Of a stretch of DNA of 49,161 bases, positions 1-9,168 are shown piece after piece. Each line of letters starts with the position of its first letter. Positions within the stretch are counted from its first letter, which is position 1. Where the stretch lies: positions 1-49,161 of the forward strand of contig CALMIK010000053.1 of the NCBI GenBank assembly GCA_937863995.1. The letters run 5' to 3'. Both the position numbers and the translations under genes were made by a program. The notes under the pieces were generated by a model. It did not search any database, was not told the origin of the DNA, and was given only the letters and a program-made list of their open reading frames with translations. This DNA comes from an uncultured Chelatococcus sp. GTDB taxonomy: Bacteria > Pseudomonadota > Alphaproteobacteria > Rhizobiales > Beijerinckiaceae.

Positions 1-1545
<1,545 letters not shown>

Positions 1546-1569
1546 GACGCATTCCATCGAGAAATGAAT

Positions 1570-1603
1570 GAAGCCCTTCCCGGCCGCCGCCGGGAAGGGC
1601 TTC
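1570..1603 (+). terminator. Bidirectional intrinsic terminator between rpoD and deoR-type gene
   Basis: A perfect 15-bp inverted repeat (1570-1584 with 1589-1603) with a CGCC loop, rich in GC. It lies between the rpoD stop and the end of the convergent DeoR-family gene, so it can serve both. The T-tail on the + strand is short and broken (ttcatcttatt). Confidence 0.85.
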
Positions 1604-1639
1604 ATCTTATTGAGACGATGCGCAAATCAGCAAAACGCC

Positions 1640-2440
1640 CTACTCGGCGCTTTCGTCGAACAGAATTTCCACCCCGGCGAGTTCGAGGGTTTCGCTCACC
1701 AGCGACGACGGCTTCTCGCTGGTGACGAGGACGTCGAGCCGGTCGGCCTCAAGCACCCGCACGATGGCCGGACGCAAGAGCTTGCCGCTTTCGCCGACCG
1801 CAATCACCCGCGACGCGCGCGTCGCGGCAGACCGCTTCACCGCGACCTTGGCGAGATCGAAGTCCATCAGCGCCCCGTCGTCGTCAATGCCGGAGAAGCC
1901 GAGCACCGCGACGTCGAAGCGAAAACGGGCGATGGCCTCGTTCGTCCATTCGTCGGTCAGCGCGCCATCGGGACCGCGCAGGGAGCCGCCGGTAACGAAA
2001 ACCTGCATGCCCGGCTCGGCGGCCAGGATCGAGGCTGCGGCGATGCTCGACGTGAACACGCGCAGGTCGGGGCGGCCGTGCAGTTGCCGCGCCACGGCCT
2101 CCACCGTGGTGCCGACATCGAGGAACACGGCCTCACCCGGCCCGATTCTCGCTGCGGTCAGGCGGGCGATACGCTCCTTGGCCTCGGCGGCGGTGATGCG
2201 CTTTTCCGCGTAACCAAGCCGCACCGTCGTCTCGCGCGCGCCCGCGCCGCCGTGGAAGCGCTGCAGGAGCTGCAACTCGTCGAGGTAGATGATGTCGCGG
2301 CGAATGGTCTGCGTGGAAACGTCGAAGTGGCGCGCCAGCGCATCGATGGTGGCGAAACCCTGGTGATGGACGATCGACAGGATTTCTTCCTGACGCACCG
2401 ACAGTTCCTGTCCGGCTTCGGCGTGTTCTCGCGCGCCCAT
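1640..2440 (-). CDS. DeoR/GlpR-family transcriptional regulator
   Basis: A 266-residue repressor of the DeoR family. An N-terminal winged helix-turn-helix follows RQEEIL at about residues 18-70, with recognition helix STQTIRRDI. The C-terminal DeoR sensor domain starts near YAEKRITAAEAKERIA and contains the phosphate-sugar site motif FLDVGTTVEAVA. Such proteins normally bind a sugar phosphate and control a sugar or polyol operon. No transport or kinase genes lie beside it here, so its target is unknown. The reading frame stays open upstream to 2503. I chose the ATG at 2440 because GGAGAGGAA sits directly before it and because the family's helix-turn-helix then begins at the usual distance. 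It is convergent with rpoD. Confidence 0.93.
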   Translation of the reverse strand: MGAREHAEAGQELSVRQEEILSIVHHQGFATIDALARHFDVSTQTIRRDIIYLDELQLLQRFHGGAGARETTVRLGYAEKRITAAEAKERIARLTAARIGPGEAVFLDVGTTVEAVARQLHGRPDLRVFTSSIAAASILAAEPGMQVFVTGGSLRGPDGALTDEWTNEAIARFRFDVAVLGFSGIDDDGALMDFDLAKVAVKRSAATRASRVIAVGESGKLLRPAIVRVLEADRLDVLVTSEKPSSLVSETLELAGVEILFDESAE

Positions 2441-2876
2441 TTCCTCTCCGCTCCGTCCTGGGGCATGGCCCTGCAGATGCAATAGCCACCGCCGGATTAT
2501 CATGCATAATCAAAATGTTAAAAAAGCTTTACGGCGAAGGGTGCCTACGTGTACAGCAAATCTTCGACAACGCTCTGATCAAGTAGTGTTTTCGGATGCC
2601 CCCCGGCTTGTGCAACCCATCCGAATGTTTTTGTTTCCATGCAACAGTGATGGCGAAAGCGAAGCGCGAGGTCCAGCGGCGATGGAAGGAACTGCTCTTC
2701 TTTCCACAATGTTAGAGCGGTTTCCGATCAGATGGAATCATCCGATCGATGAGAATTCGCTCACTTCAAGGAATCGATGAGCATTGACCGCATAAATATG
2801 CGGCGCTTCCCGCACGACGCCGGCGGCAACGCGGCGGGGCTTGCCGGCCAGCCGGCCCTGCGAGGTTTTTTGGGTT
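2441..2876. other. Intergenic stretch without a convincing gene
   Basis: It separates the DeoR-type gene from the end of the cyclase gene. The part next to the DeoR start (2490-2780) is AT-richer than the host average and probably holds that gene's promoter, though I could not pick -35/-10 boxes with confidence. A GCCGGC repeat near 2843-2856 could form a small hairpin just beyond the cyclase stop. The + strand reading frame at 2502-2780 has no recognisable protein character. Confidence 0.5.
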
Positions 2877-4298
2877 TTATATCCGCTTCAGCATCAGGCT
2901 GCCATTGGGGGACATGACGTCGCCGCGATCATGCCTGGCTTCGAAAAAGGCCTCGAGCCCCGCGCGCGCGGCCTCGAAGGCGTGCGAGCGGACGGAGGCG
3001 ACGCTTTCGCCCCATGCATGCGTGGTCTCGGGCTTGAAATCCCCGTTTTTCAGTGTCCGGATCGCCGTTTCGAGGCCCTGGCGATCCTCGATGACCAGGA
3101 TGCGCGGTCCATCCGGCAGGCTGTCATGGCTCGGCAGGATCAGGGTCATCGGATAATTGACGGCTTCGTCGGCAAAGGGATTGCCGGCGTCGTCGCTGTG
3201 ATGAAAAAGCTCCAGCCCGCTGCCCTCCGGCGTGCGGCAGGCGTTGTTCAGCCGGGGCAGCAGATCGCGGATATAGGGCGAGATGTTGCCCAGCCCCCGC
3301 ATGGGCGGCGGACTGTCCTCACCGTCGATTGCCGTCTGGCGCGTGTAGGGCACCTCGGTCGAACTCTGGGCTTGCGCCACGCGCCGCCAGTGCAGGTCGG
3401 CCAGGGCGACCTTGCCGTCCGCGCTCCCGGCAAGCTCCGCATCACTGAAAAGCTCCGCGTCGTCGGGGGCAAGGGCAACGCGGGCGTCTTTCGTCGCGCC
3501 GGTAAACGCCTCCACGTCCTGCAATGTGGGCATCTTGAGCGGACGCATGTGATCCTGCCCATACGTCTCGACGCGGGGCGCGACGAACGCCAGATCGTAG
3601 TCGGCCGTCACCATCAGCTTCTTGCGATTGGCCATCACCTCGATCGGCTCGCCCTTCGCCGCCGCCCCGGCCTCCTCACGCACCCCGAAGACGGCCACGG
3701 ACACGCCGTCATTCGTTACCTCGCCCCAGAACGAAAAGTCCTTGCCGCCGACCTTGCCGTGCATGAGACCGCCAGCCCCCGAGCCGCCGCCGAGCCACGT
3801 GCCCTCGACGACGAGCCCTTCCATCCGCCTGAGATGGGCGATGTCGAGCACCAGCGGCTGCACCGTGGCCTTGCCCTGTCTGACGGCGTCGCGGTTCTTG
3901 GCGGTGAGGCGCGCGGCATCCTGCTCGGCCATGCCGGACTTGCCGTAGCGCTGGTCGAGCGGGATCAGGCCGCACAGCGGCGGAATGAGCGAACTCTTGC
4001 CCGAGATGGCCATGTCCTTCGTGCCGAAGCGGCCCGAGCGAATTAGTGGAAAAGCAAAGGGATTGACGGCGCGGATGGCGATGCAGGCCGAGCGCTCGGT
4101 CGCGAGCGCCTGCAGGCCCACGGCGTGGTCGGCAAGAATGCCGCCGCGCGACTCGCACAGCTGCGCCTGAGCCCGGATCTTCAGCCGCGCAAGATCCTCC
4201 GGACTGAGACTTGCGCTGGCAACATCCGGCAACGCGGCCGTCTCGAAGACGGACACCGGCGTAGACAGCCCGACAGATGCAAACAGATCACCGCTCAA
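2877..4298 (-). CDS. ExoY/edema-factor-type nucleotidyl cyclase toxin
   Basis: A 473-residue protein of the class II (anthrax edema factor, Bordetella CyaA, Pseudomonas ExoY) nucleotidyl cyclase toxin family, which makes cyclic nucleotides inside eukaryotic cells. The match to ExoY is clear. Motif TKDMAISGKSS at residues 93-103 keeps both catalytic lysines at the ExoY spacing (K94, K101). TADYDLAFVAPRVETYG at 231-247 keeps the two metal-binding aspartates (D233, D235). The block GNISPYIRDLLPRLN at 337-351 is followed by LFHHSDDAGNP at 364-374. The WGP normally following KSS is replaced by LIP. There is no classical signal peptide, so export would need a type III-like or other route; none is visible here. 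The start is TTG at 4298, just after an in-frame stop, preceded by GGGTGAT. ExoY is about 380 residues, and the extra length lies in loops between the motifs. The AT-rich DNA upstream suggests acquisition by transfer. Confidence 0.9.
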   Translation of the reverse strand: MSGDLFASVGLSTPVSVFETAALPDVASASLSPEDLARLKIRAQAQLCESRGGILADHAVGLQALATERSACIAIRAVNPFAFPLIRSGRFGTKDMAISGKSSLIPPLCGLIPLDQRYGKSGMAEQDAARLTAKNRDAVRQGKATVQPLVLDIAHLRRMEGLVVEGTWLGGGSGAGGLMHGKVGGKDFSFWGEVTNDGVSVAVFGVREEAGAAAKGEPIEVMANRKKLMVTADYDLAFVAPRVETYGQDHMRPLKMPTLQDVEAFTGATKDARVALAPDDAELFSDAELAGSADGKVALADLHWRRVAQAQSSTEVPYTRQTAIDGEDSPPPMRGLGNISPYIRDLLPRLNNACRTPEGSGLELFHHSDDAGNPFADEAVNYPMTLILPSHDSLPDGPRILVIEDRQGLETAIRTLKNGDFKPETTHAWGESVASVRSHAFEAARAGLEAFFEARHDRGDVMSPNGSLMLKRI

Positions 4299-4657
4299 AA
4301 TTCATCACCCACAGTGGGTAGGCGCAATAACACCCAATAATAGACCTGCAAAATAACATAAAACCAAAGCATGCGCAATAAATGACAAAATTTATCGCAC
4401 TCTTAGCAAAAAGTATAAGCAAAAAACTGAATGAAAATAATTTTCGCAAAATTTCGAGATTTAAAATCTATCGATTCTTACAACGCGCATCGATATCTAT
4501 AATATATTTTATTACTGAATTTCAATATGAGTACAACTGCAATTTTCAGGATCGTCTTGCGCCCGCCCGACCGCCGGCAAGGGACCAGCCCCCCCCGGCG
4601 GAGCCGCACGGGATACGCCAGACAAAAGGCCAGCCGGCATAAGCCCATCAGCGATTT
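4299..4657. other. AT-rich intergenic island upstream of the cyclase gene
   Basis: Bases 4299-4545 are strikingly AT-rich against a GC-rich background. No gene is convincing; the + strand frame 4382-4642 changes composition midway and looks spurious. On the minus strand TTGCGC (4378-4373), a 17-base spacer and TATTTT (4355-4350) could be the cyclase promoter, with a leader of about 45 bases. Composition of this kind is typical of silenced, horizontally acquired virulence loci. Confidence 0.5.
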
Positions 4658-5413
4658 TCAGTCAGCAAGAGGCCCGGTCAGCCGGCAGCCGGAGGGCTCT
4701 TCCAGCAGATGGCGCGCCACGCGGGCAATGACCTCGGCAGGCGTGGCGCACGCCGTCGCGCCGTCCACGAAGGGCGCCTGGCCAAGGGTGAGCACCGGTC
4801 GACCGAAATGCAGGCCATAAGCCATTTCCGTCAGCGTGCCGTAGCCGCCGCCGACAGCGACCAGAACGATGCTGGCACGCGCAAGGATGGCGTTGCGCGC
4901 CGGACCGATGCCGGTGGCGATGGGAATGGCGACATAGGGATTGCTCCTGCGCCACTCCTCATCCGGCAACATGCCGATGGGCGCGCCACCGGCCTCCAGA
5001 TGCCCTTTGCAGACGCCTTCCATCACCCCGCCCTTGCCGCCGCAGATCAGTTGCAAACCATGCTGCGCCATCAGACGCCCGAGGGTTTCGGCGAGAGCGT
5101 ATTCTTCGTCGGACGCCTCCCGCGGCCCGATCACCCCCACGGGCACCCGGCGAGCGCCGGCGGCCGTGAACACATACCGCAACGCCAGACTCAACCCGCC
5201 AATCGGCTCAAGGTCGGCGGGCACGAGATCGGCATGCGTGGAATCGTCCGATGGGGAATCCTCGGGTGTCGGCGTGTTCCGCATCCATTGCAGGGTCCAC
5301 GGGTCGAATCGCTCACGCACCCCGGGCTCGCCAACCCCGGAACGGAACAGCCGCGAGCCGCCGGCCGACCACAGCAACGGCAAAGAAGGCGCATCCACAT
5401 CGGCAGTCAGCAT
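4658..5413 (-). CDS. SLOG/LOG-family Rossmann nucleotide-binding protein (TIGR00725-like)
   Basis: A 251-residue protein whose C-terminal 165 residues form a LOG/DprA-like Rossmann domain. It opens with VGVIGPRE, continues with LICGGKGGVMEGVCKGHLEAGG, and carries the family's phosphate-binding loop and acidic residue in VAVGGGYGTLTEMAYGL. Relatives are annotated as TIGR00725 or as molybdenum cofactor carrier-like proteins; the true ligand is unknown. The first 85 residues are variable and proline-rich with no recognised domain. The ATG at 5413 lacks a good ribosome binding site, so a later start (for example Met44) is possible. The next gene upstream is divergent. It is chromosomal and shows no sign of belonging with the cyclase. 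Confidence 0.8.
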   Translation of the reverse strand: MLTADVDAPSLPLLWSAGGSRLFRSGVGEPGVRERFDPWTLQWMRNTPTPEDSPSDDSTHADLVPADLEPIGGLSLALRYVFTAAGARRVPVGVIGPREASDEEYALAETLGRLMAQHGLQLICGGKGGVMEGVCKGHLEAGGAPIGMLPDEEWRRSNPYVAIPIATGIGPARNAILARASIVLVAVGGGYGTLTEMAYGLHFGRPVLTLGQAPFVDGATACATPAEVIARVARHLLEEPSGCRLTGPLAD

Positions 5414-5600
5414 CGTCGGGATCTACTTTTGAACGGGCAGGAGGAGGGCACGCAGAGGAGGCATCGCCGTCTCGCTCTATCGTGACGTTGGATCATAGAT
5501 TGTTTTAGAGTAGTTTATGCGAAAGCTGAAACATGGTCTGCCGCACAACCCGCGCCGGAACACGCGTCAGCGCCTATGAAACGCGACTGGAGAGCACCGC

Positions 5601-5996
5601 ATGACCCGGCACCCGCTTTTCGTGCCCCCGCCCCGCGCCGGTAACGTTTTGACGGCGCTGGGACTTTGCGCGCTCGGCTGGGGCATTTACGTCCGCTTCC
5701 TGCTCGTCGAGGCCTCCAACGTGGCGCTCTCGTGCCAGGCGGGCCTGCCCACGGCGGGCTGTCAGGTGCGCGCCATCACGGTAGCGCTGTTCGAAAACAA
5801 TGTCTTCGGCGCGGTCGCGGTCGGGGCCGCCCTGCTGAACCTCGTCCGGCCGCACGTGGTGCTGCTGGCGGTGGCGCTGCTGGCGGCGGGGCCGGGCATC
5901 GTGCTCTACAACACCGGGCTGTCGGCGTTCGCGGTGGCGCTGCTCATGCTGGGGTTCGCCCGTCCCGCGCGCGTGCCAGACACGCAGCCAGAATAA
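5601..5996 (+). CDS. Small integral membrane protein, function unknown
   Basis: A 131-residue protein with about four hydrophobic segments, the clearest at residues 16-36, 62-84, 86-104 and 108-122. There is a cysteine pair (SCQAG, GCQVR) in the loop after the first segment, which would face the periplasm and could form a disulfide. GGAGAGCACCGC precedes the ATG. The 3' end overlaps the convergent GH17 gene by 53 bases, so the two cannot both be terminated independently. I do not recognise a family with a known function. Its place beside the glucan genes suggests an accessory role, but this is only positional. Confidence 0.75.
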   Translation: MTRHPLFVPPPRAGNVLTALGLCALGWGIYVRFLLVEASNVALSCQAGLPTAGCQVRAITVALFENNVFGAVAVGAALLNLVRPHVVLLAVALLAAGPGIVLYNTGLSAFAVALLMLGFARPARVPDTQPE

Positions 5997-7605
5997 GCAG
6001 CAGCACCCCGAACCACAGCGCCTGCCAGTTGCGCGTCGTCTCGTTCAGGATGACGTAGACGGCGCTGGCCGCAAGGGTTGCGGCGAAAAACGCCTCCGAC
6101 AAGCCGCGTGAACGCGCTCCAGCGGCGCCGCCTCCCTGCCAGCGGCCCGCGAACGCCGGCCCGATGAAGGCAATGACCGCCCCCGTCAGCCCGGCGAAGG
6201 GGAAGCTCAGGTAGCGCGGATTGAAGACGAGCCCCAGCGCCGATACCGTCGCAAGCACCGTCAGCACGATCAGCAACCAGCCGAGGCCGCGCTCGATGCT
6301 CTCCGTGGCCGCCGCCTCTCCCGCCCGTGCCGCCCGCGGCGACAGGATGTCGGCGAAGGACGGCAGGCGCGCGCCGGTCGTGAGCGCCAGCGCGGCGACG
6401 ACAGGCGAAAGGGCTGCAACCAGCACGAGGACGCCGGAGCGCAGCCAGTCCCACCAATGCAGGTTTTCGAGCGGCAATTCCGCCACGGCCCGCCCCAGCG
6501 TGGCGCCCGCCGCAAGTGCCGAAAGCGCGATGAACGCCCACAGCGGCCACCCAACCGGCGGCAGCGCGGAAGAGCGGCGGCGCAACCCGGCGGCGGCGGC
6601 GGCGGCGATGGCGCCCGTCAGGGCCACGCCACCGAGGGCGGCGGCGATCCAGTAGGGATGATCGACCACCGGCTGACCCCACGCGAACTTCATCGCCCGT
6701 GTGTCGCCATCGAGAACGCCCCAGTGACCGCCGACGGTTCCTTCCAGCCGGCGTTTCCAGGGCTGGTCGAACGCCTCGATGACATTGACGCGGTAATTCT
6801 TCTGATGCGCGATGGTCAGGATGTCGTGCAGCGCCCGCGCCTGGGACGAGGGCGAGGGCAGCGCCCCTTCCCGCATGCGCCCGGCGCTCGGCCAGCCGGT
6901 CTCGCCGATGAGGATCTCCTTGGCCGGGAAGGCGCGCGCCACCTGTTCGCGGATAGCATCGATGTGGCGTCCCGCCTCTTCCGCCGGCACCGGAAAGTCC
7001 TCCCAATAGGGGAGGATGTGCACGGTGACGAAATCCACCACGTCGTAGAGTTCGCGGTGGCGCATCCAGAATTCCCACACATCCGCGTAGGTGACGGGCA
7101 CATCGACGCGCTCCTTGATGCGACGGATGGTGGCGGCGATGTCCTGCGCCGACATCTCGCCGCGCAGCAGCACTTCGTTGCCGACAACGAGACCGATCAC
7201 GACATCGCGATGCTCGCGCGCCAGCGTCACGCCCACGCCGATCTCACGCGCGGTGTGGGCCGGATCGCCGCCCAGCCAGATGCCCTGCAGCACCTTGAGC
7301 CCGTGCTTGCGGGCAATCTCGGGCACGCGGTCGAGGCCGAGCTCGGTGGCATAGGTGCGCACGCAGTCCGTCATGGTCGCGAGCCGCGCGAGATCGTCCT
7401 CGATCTGCTCCGGCGTGATCACGGTCTTGGTATCGAGCGGCGACTGGCTGCCGCGGAACGGCGCGTAGGACACGCATTGCAGCTTGCCTGCCGCCGGGGC
7501 CGCGCCCAGCGGCGACGGCGGCATCGGCACCGGCCGGCCCATGAAGGCCCAGAACGCGATCACCAGAGCCGAAACCGCGACGAAGACGATGACAGGTATG
7601 CGCAT
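5944..7605 (-). CDS. Membrane-anchored GH17 beta-1,3-glucanase/transglycosylase-like protein
   Basis: A 553-residue protein. Residues 1-22 are a signal anchor (MRIPVIVFVAVSALVIAFWA). A GH17 domain spans about 40-320, with the acid/base glutamate in VVGNEVL (E144) and the nucleophile in IGETGWPSAG (E235). The rest is a hydrophobic domain with about seven to eight membrane segments. GH17 enzymes act on beta-1,3-glucans by hydrolysis or transfer. The same GH17 fold forms the N-terminal domain of the synthase encoded at 9169, so the two very likely act on the same periplasmic glucan, one building and one trimming, branching or cyclising it. Start chosen at ATG 7605 with AAGGGA upstream; the frame stays open to 7656. 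It is divergent from the gene at 8007. Confidence 0.9.
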   Translation of the reverse strand: MRIPVIVFVAVSALVIAFWAFMGRPVPMPPSPLGAAPAAGKLQCVSYAPFRGSQSPLDTKTVITPEQIEDDLARLATMTDCVRTYATELGLDRVPEIARKHGLKVLQGIWLGGDPAHTAREIGVGVTLAREHRDVVIGLVVGNEVLLRGEMSAQDIAATIRRIKERVDVPVTYADVWEFWMRHRELYDVVDFVTVHILPYWEDFPVPAEEAGRHIDAIREQVARAFPAKEILIGETGWPSAGRMREGALPSPSSQARALHDILTIAHQKNYRVNVIEAFDQPWKRRLEGTVGGHWGVLDGDTRAMKFAWGQPVVDHPYWIAAALGGVALTGAIAAAAAAGLRRRSSALPPVGWPLWAFIALSALAAGATLGRAVAELPLENLHWWDWLRSGVLVLVAALSPVVAALALTTGARLPSFADILSPRAARAGEAAATESIERGLGWLLIVLTVLATVSALGLVFNPRYLSFPFAGLTGAVIAFIGPAFAGRWQGGGAAGARSRGLSEAFFAATLAASAVYVILNETTRNWQALWFGVLLLILAACLARARDGRTPA

Positions 7606-8006
7606 GAAACGTCCCTTGACGCCGGAACAGCCCGGCAACGCGCCCGCCCCGGGCAATGGCCCAGCCGCCGCAGCGGCAGCCCCAGTCTTTTGCGGCGGAT
7701 TCGACGCGAAAGCAAATGGATAGAGCGCCGGCGGCGATCACGTTCGCTACGGCGCGCCGGCCCCGGCGGCCCGTGCCGATTCTGCCGCTGGACAATTGCA
7801 TCGACTTCGGATTACGTACCTCGATCGGAACAGTGTCGCGATATGAACACATTGGGATGAACACATTTCCTCCGTGGCCGCCCGCTCCGCGCCAGCCCGG
7901 GGCGGACGTGAGCCATGCCGATGCGTTTCGTATGGTCAAACTGCCGATGCTCAACCTGCCCACGCTCAACAAGCCCATGCTCAATCCGCTCTGGGGTTCC
8001 GTGAAC
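7606..8006. other. Divergent intergenic region in the glucan cluster
   Basis: It lies between the divergent GH17 gene and the small secreted protein gene. The frame of the latter stays open through it, so a longer N-terminus starting at 7932 or 7857 cannot be excluded; that reading contains three LPMLN-like units. Two exact copies of ATGAACACATT sit 14 bases apart at 7843-7853 and 7857-7867 and could be a regulator site. No other gene is supported. Confidence 0.4.
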
Positions 8007-8495
8007 ATGTCCGGCCACCGTCTTCTTCAAGCCCTGGTCACCGGGGTTTTTCTCGCGTGCGCGCCCCTGACGGCCGAAGCCCAGGAGCCGCCGAAGCAGG
8101 AACAGGCCCCCGCGCCGAACGCAGGCGAGGCCGGCGCGCAGCCCCACGCCGAAGAGGCCGCCAAGCCCGAGGACTACATCGAGATCCCCGATCTCGCGGA
8201 AGGCGCCGGACGGGCCGAATGCGTGTGGTTCGGACGGCGCGCGGTCAACCTGCTGTGGCGCGACGACATCGACACCGCCAAACGGCACATGTCGCTCTAC
8301 GACCGCTTCGAGTGCCCCGGCTCCCACCTGCAAAACGCGTTCCGCTGCATCGTGCGTCAAGGACCGATCGACCCCAAGCAGCCCGAGACGCTCAACGCCA
8401 AGGTAGGCGCCTGCTGGCGCGATCCCAGCCTCGAGCCCCCGCCCCCGCCGCCGCCCGCACCCGCCGAGGGCCAGGCGAAGCCGCAAAACCAGTGA
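8007..8495 (+). CDS. Small secreted protein of the beta-1,3/1,6-glucan cluster
   Basis: A 162-residue protein. Residues 1-26 make a good Sec signal peptide ending in AEAQ. A charged proline/alanine linker follows, then a conserved-looking core with four cysteines (AECVW, FECPG, FRCIV, GACWR) suited to two disulfides in the periplasm. The tail is proline-rich, with eight consecutive prolines. Proteins of this architecture accompany the NdvB-type synthase in Bradyrhizobium and Rhodopseudomonas, where they are labelled beta-1,3/1,6-glucan biosynthesis proteins; that link is from memory and context, not from a search. The start at 8007 is chosen for the signal peptide, although its ribosome binding site is weak. 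A hairpin follows the stop. Confidence 0.7.
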   Translation: MSGHRLLQALVTGVFLACAPLTAEAQEPPKQEQAPAPNAGEAGAQPHAEEAAKPEDYIEIPDLAEGAGRAECVWFGRRAVNLLWRDDIDTAKRHMSLYDRFECPGSHLQNAFRCIVRQGPIDPKQPETLNAKVGACWRDPSLEPPPPPPPAPAEGQAKPQNQ

Positions 8496-8533
8496 CGCGT
8501 CCGGGCGCCTGCGCAGCGCCCCGCACCATCGAA

Positions 8534-8561
8534 CGGTGAAGCGCATCAGTGCGCTTCACCG
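8534..8561 (+). terminator. Hairpin after the small secreted protein gene
   Basis: A perfect 12-bp stem (8534-8545 with 8550-8561) and a TCAG loop, 38 bases after the stop codon. No T-run follows, so it is either a factor-assisted terminator or an mRNA-stabilising hairpin. Confidence 0.55.
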
Positions 8562-8771
8562 CACATCGGCCCGGTTCGCATGCCTCCTGAGCGGCGCGCG
8601 CATATCGACCTTGGCTGATCGTCAGCGCGCTTAATATTTAGCCGGAAAAATTTCCCCGCCAGGCCGACAATCCATGAGCTGCGAGGCACTCGCGCCAGGG
8701 GGTGAAGGGCGGCGATGCGGCAGCGTCCGCCGCCAACCCGTCGCGCGTGCGCGCAAGGTCCCGGCGGCTGC

Positions 8772-8821
8772 GACATCTTGTCAAATCAGACGATGTCTTG
8801 CCTGCCAAATGATGTCTTGCC
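8772..8821 (+). repeat. Three tandem 11-bp direct repeats upstream of the glucan synthase
   Basis: GACATCTTGTC at 8772, GATGTCTTGCC at 8792 and GATGTCTTGCC at 8811, spaced 20 and 19 bases apart (about two helical turns). Such phasing is typical of a tandem operator for one regulator. The regulator is not identified. Confidence 0.5.
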
Positions 8822-9046
8822 GACCAAACATTGGACACTTTTTGCAGCGAGGGTGCACCACGGATGGCCGCCGCGGCGGTCCCGCCCTGTCCGGAACGAT
8901 GGAGCATACCTTGACGCTGCCCGTTTACCATATCGGCACAAGGCGCTCCGCCACCGGCGCTATGGTCTCCCGCGCCCGGTCGCGAACTGGTAGAGATACG
9001 CGGCAGGTAAATAAATCGTTAAGTGAACGAAATCGAGTCGGATCTG

Positions 9047-9075
9047 TATTCCGCGGAACAATTTCGAGTTATAAT
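9047..9075 (+). promoter_or_regulatory. Candidate promoter of the glucan synthase gene
   Basis: A consensus TATAAT at 9070-9075 preceded, after 17 bases, by a poor -35 (TATTCC). The palindrome TTCCGCGGAA overlaps the -35 position, as expected for an activator- or repressor-controlled promoter. Not proven. Confidence 0.35.
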
Positions 9076-9168
9076 TGATTGTTTTGCGCGGACGCTGGGC
9101 CGAAAGGCGGACTGGCGTGCCGATCGAGACAATCTTGGCGTGTGCTTCCCAGCATCAATGGATGTGAA

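Larger units (their letters stand above)
8562..9168. other. Long regulatory leader upstream of the glucan synthase
   Basis: About 600 bases without a convincing gene. It contains three tandem GAYRTCTTGYC repeats (8772-8821, listed separately) and a stretch near 9041-9075 with the palindrome TTCCGCGGAA (9049-9058) followed by TATAAT (9070-9075), about 94 bases before the synthase start. The reading frames across it are compositionally poor. The length suggests more regulation than a simple promoter. Confidence 0.5.

Noticed and set aside
2502..2780. A 92-codon + strand frame upstream of the DeoR-type gene
   Set aside because: Mixed composition, no ribosome binding site and no recognisable domain; it covers the likely promoter of the divergent gene.
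4382..4642. An 86-codon frame in the AT-rich island
   Set aside because: The Lys/Ile/Phe-rich first half and Pro/Arg-rich second half simply follow the base composition; no motif and no ribosome binding site.
8674..9078. Small + strand frames in the leader of the glucan synthase
   Set aside because: No ribosome binding site, poor composition, and they run through the tandem repeats and the promoter region.
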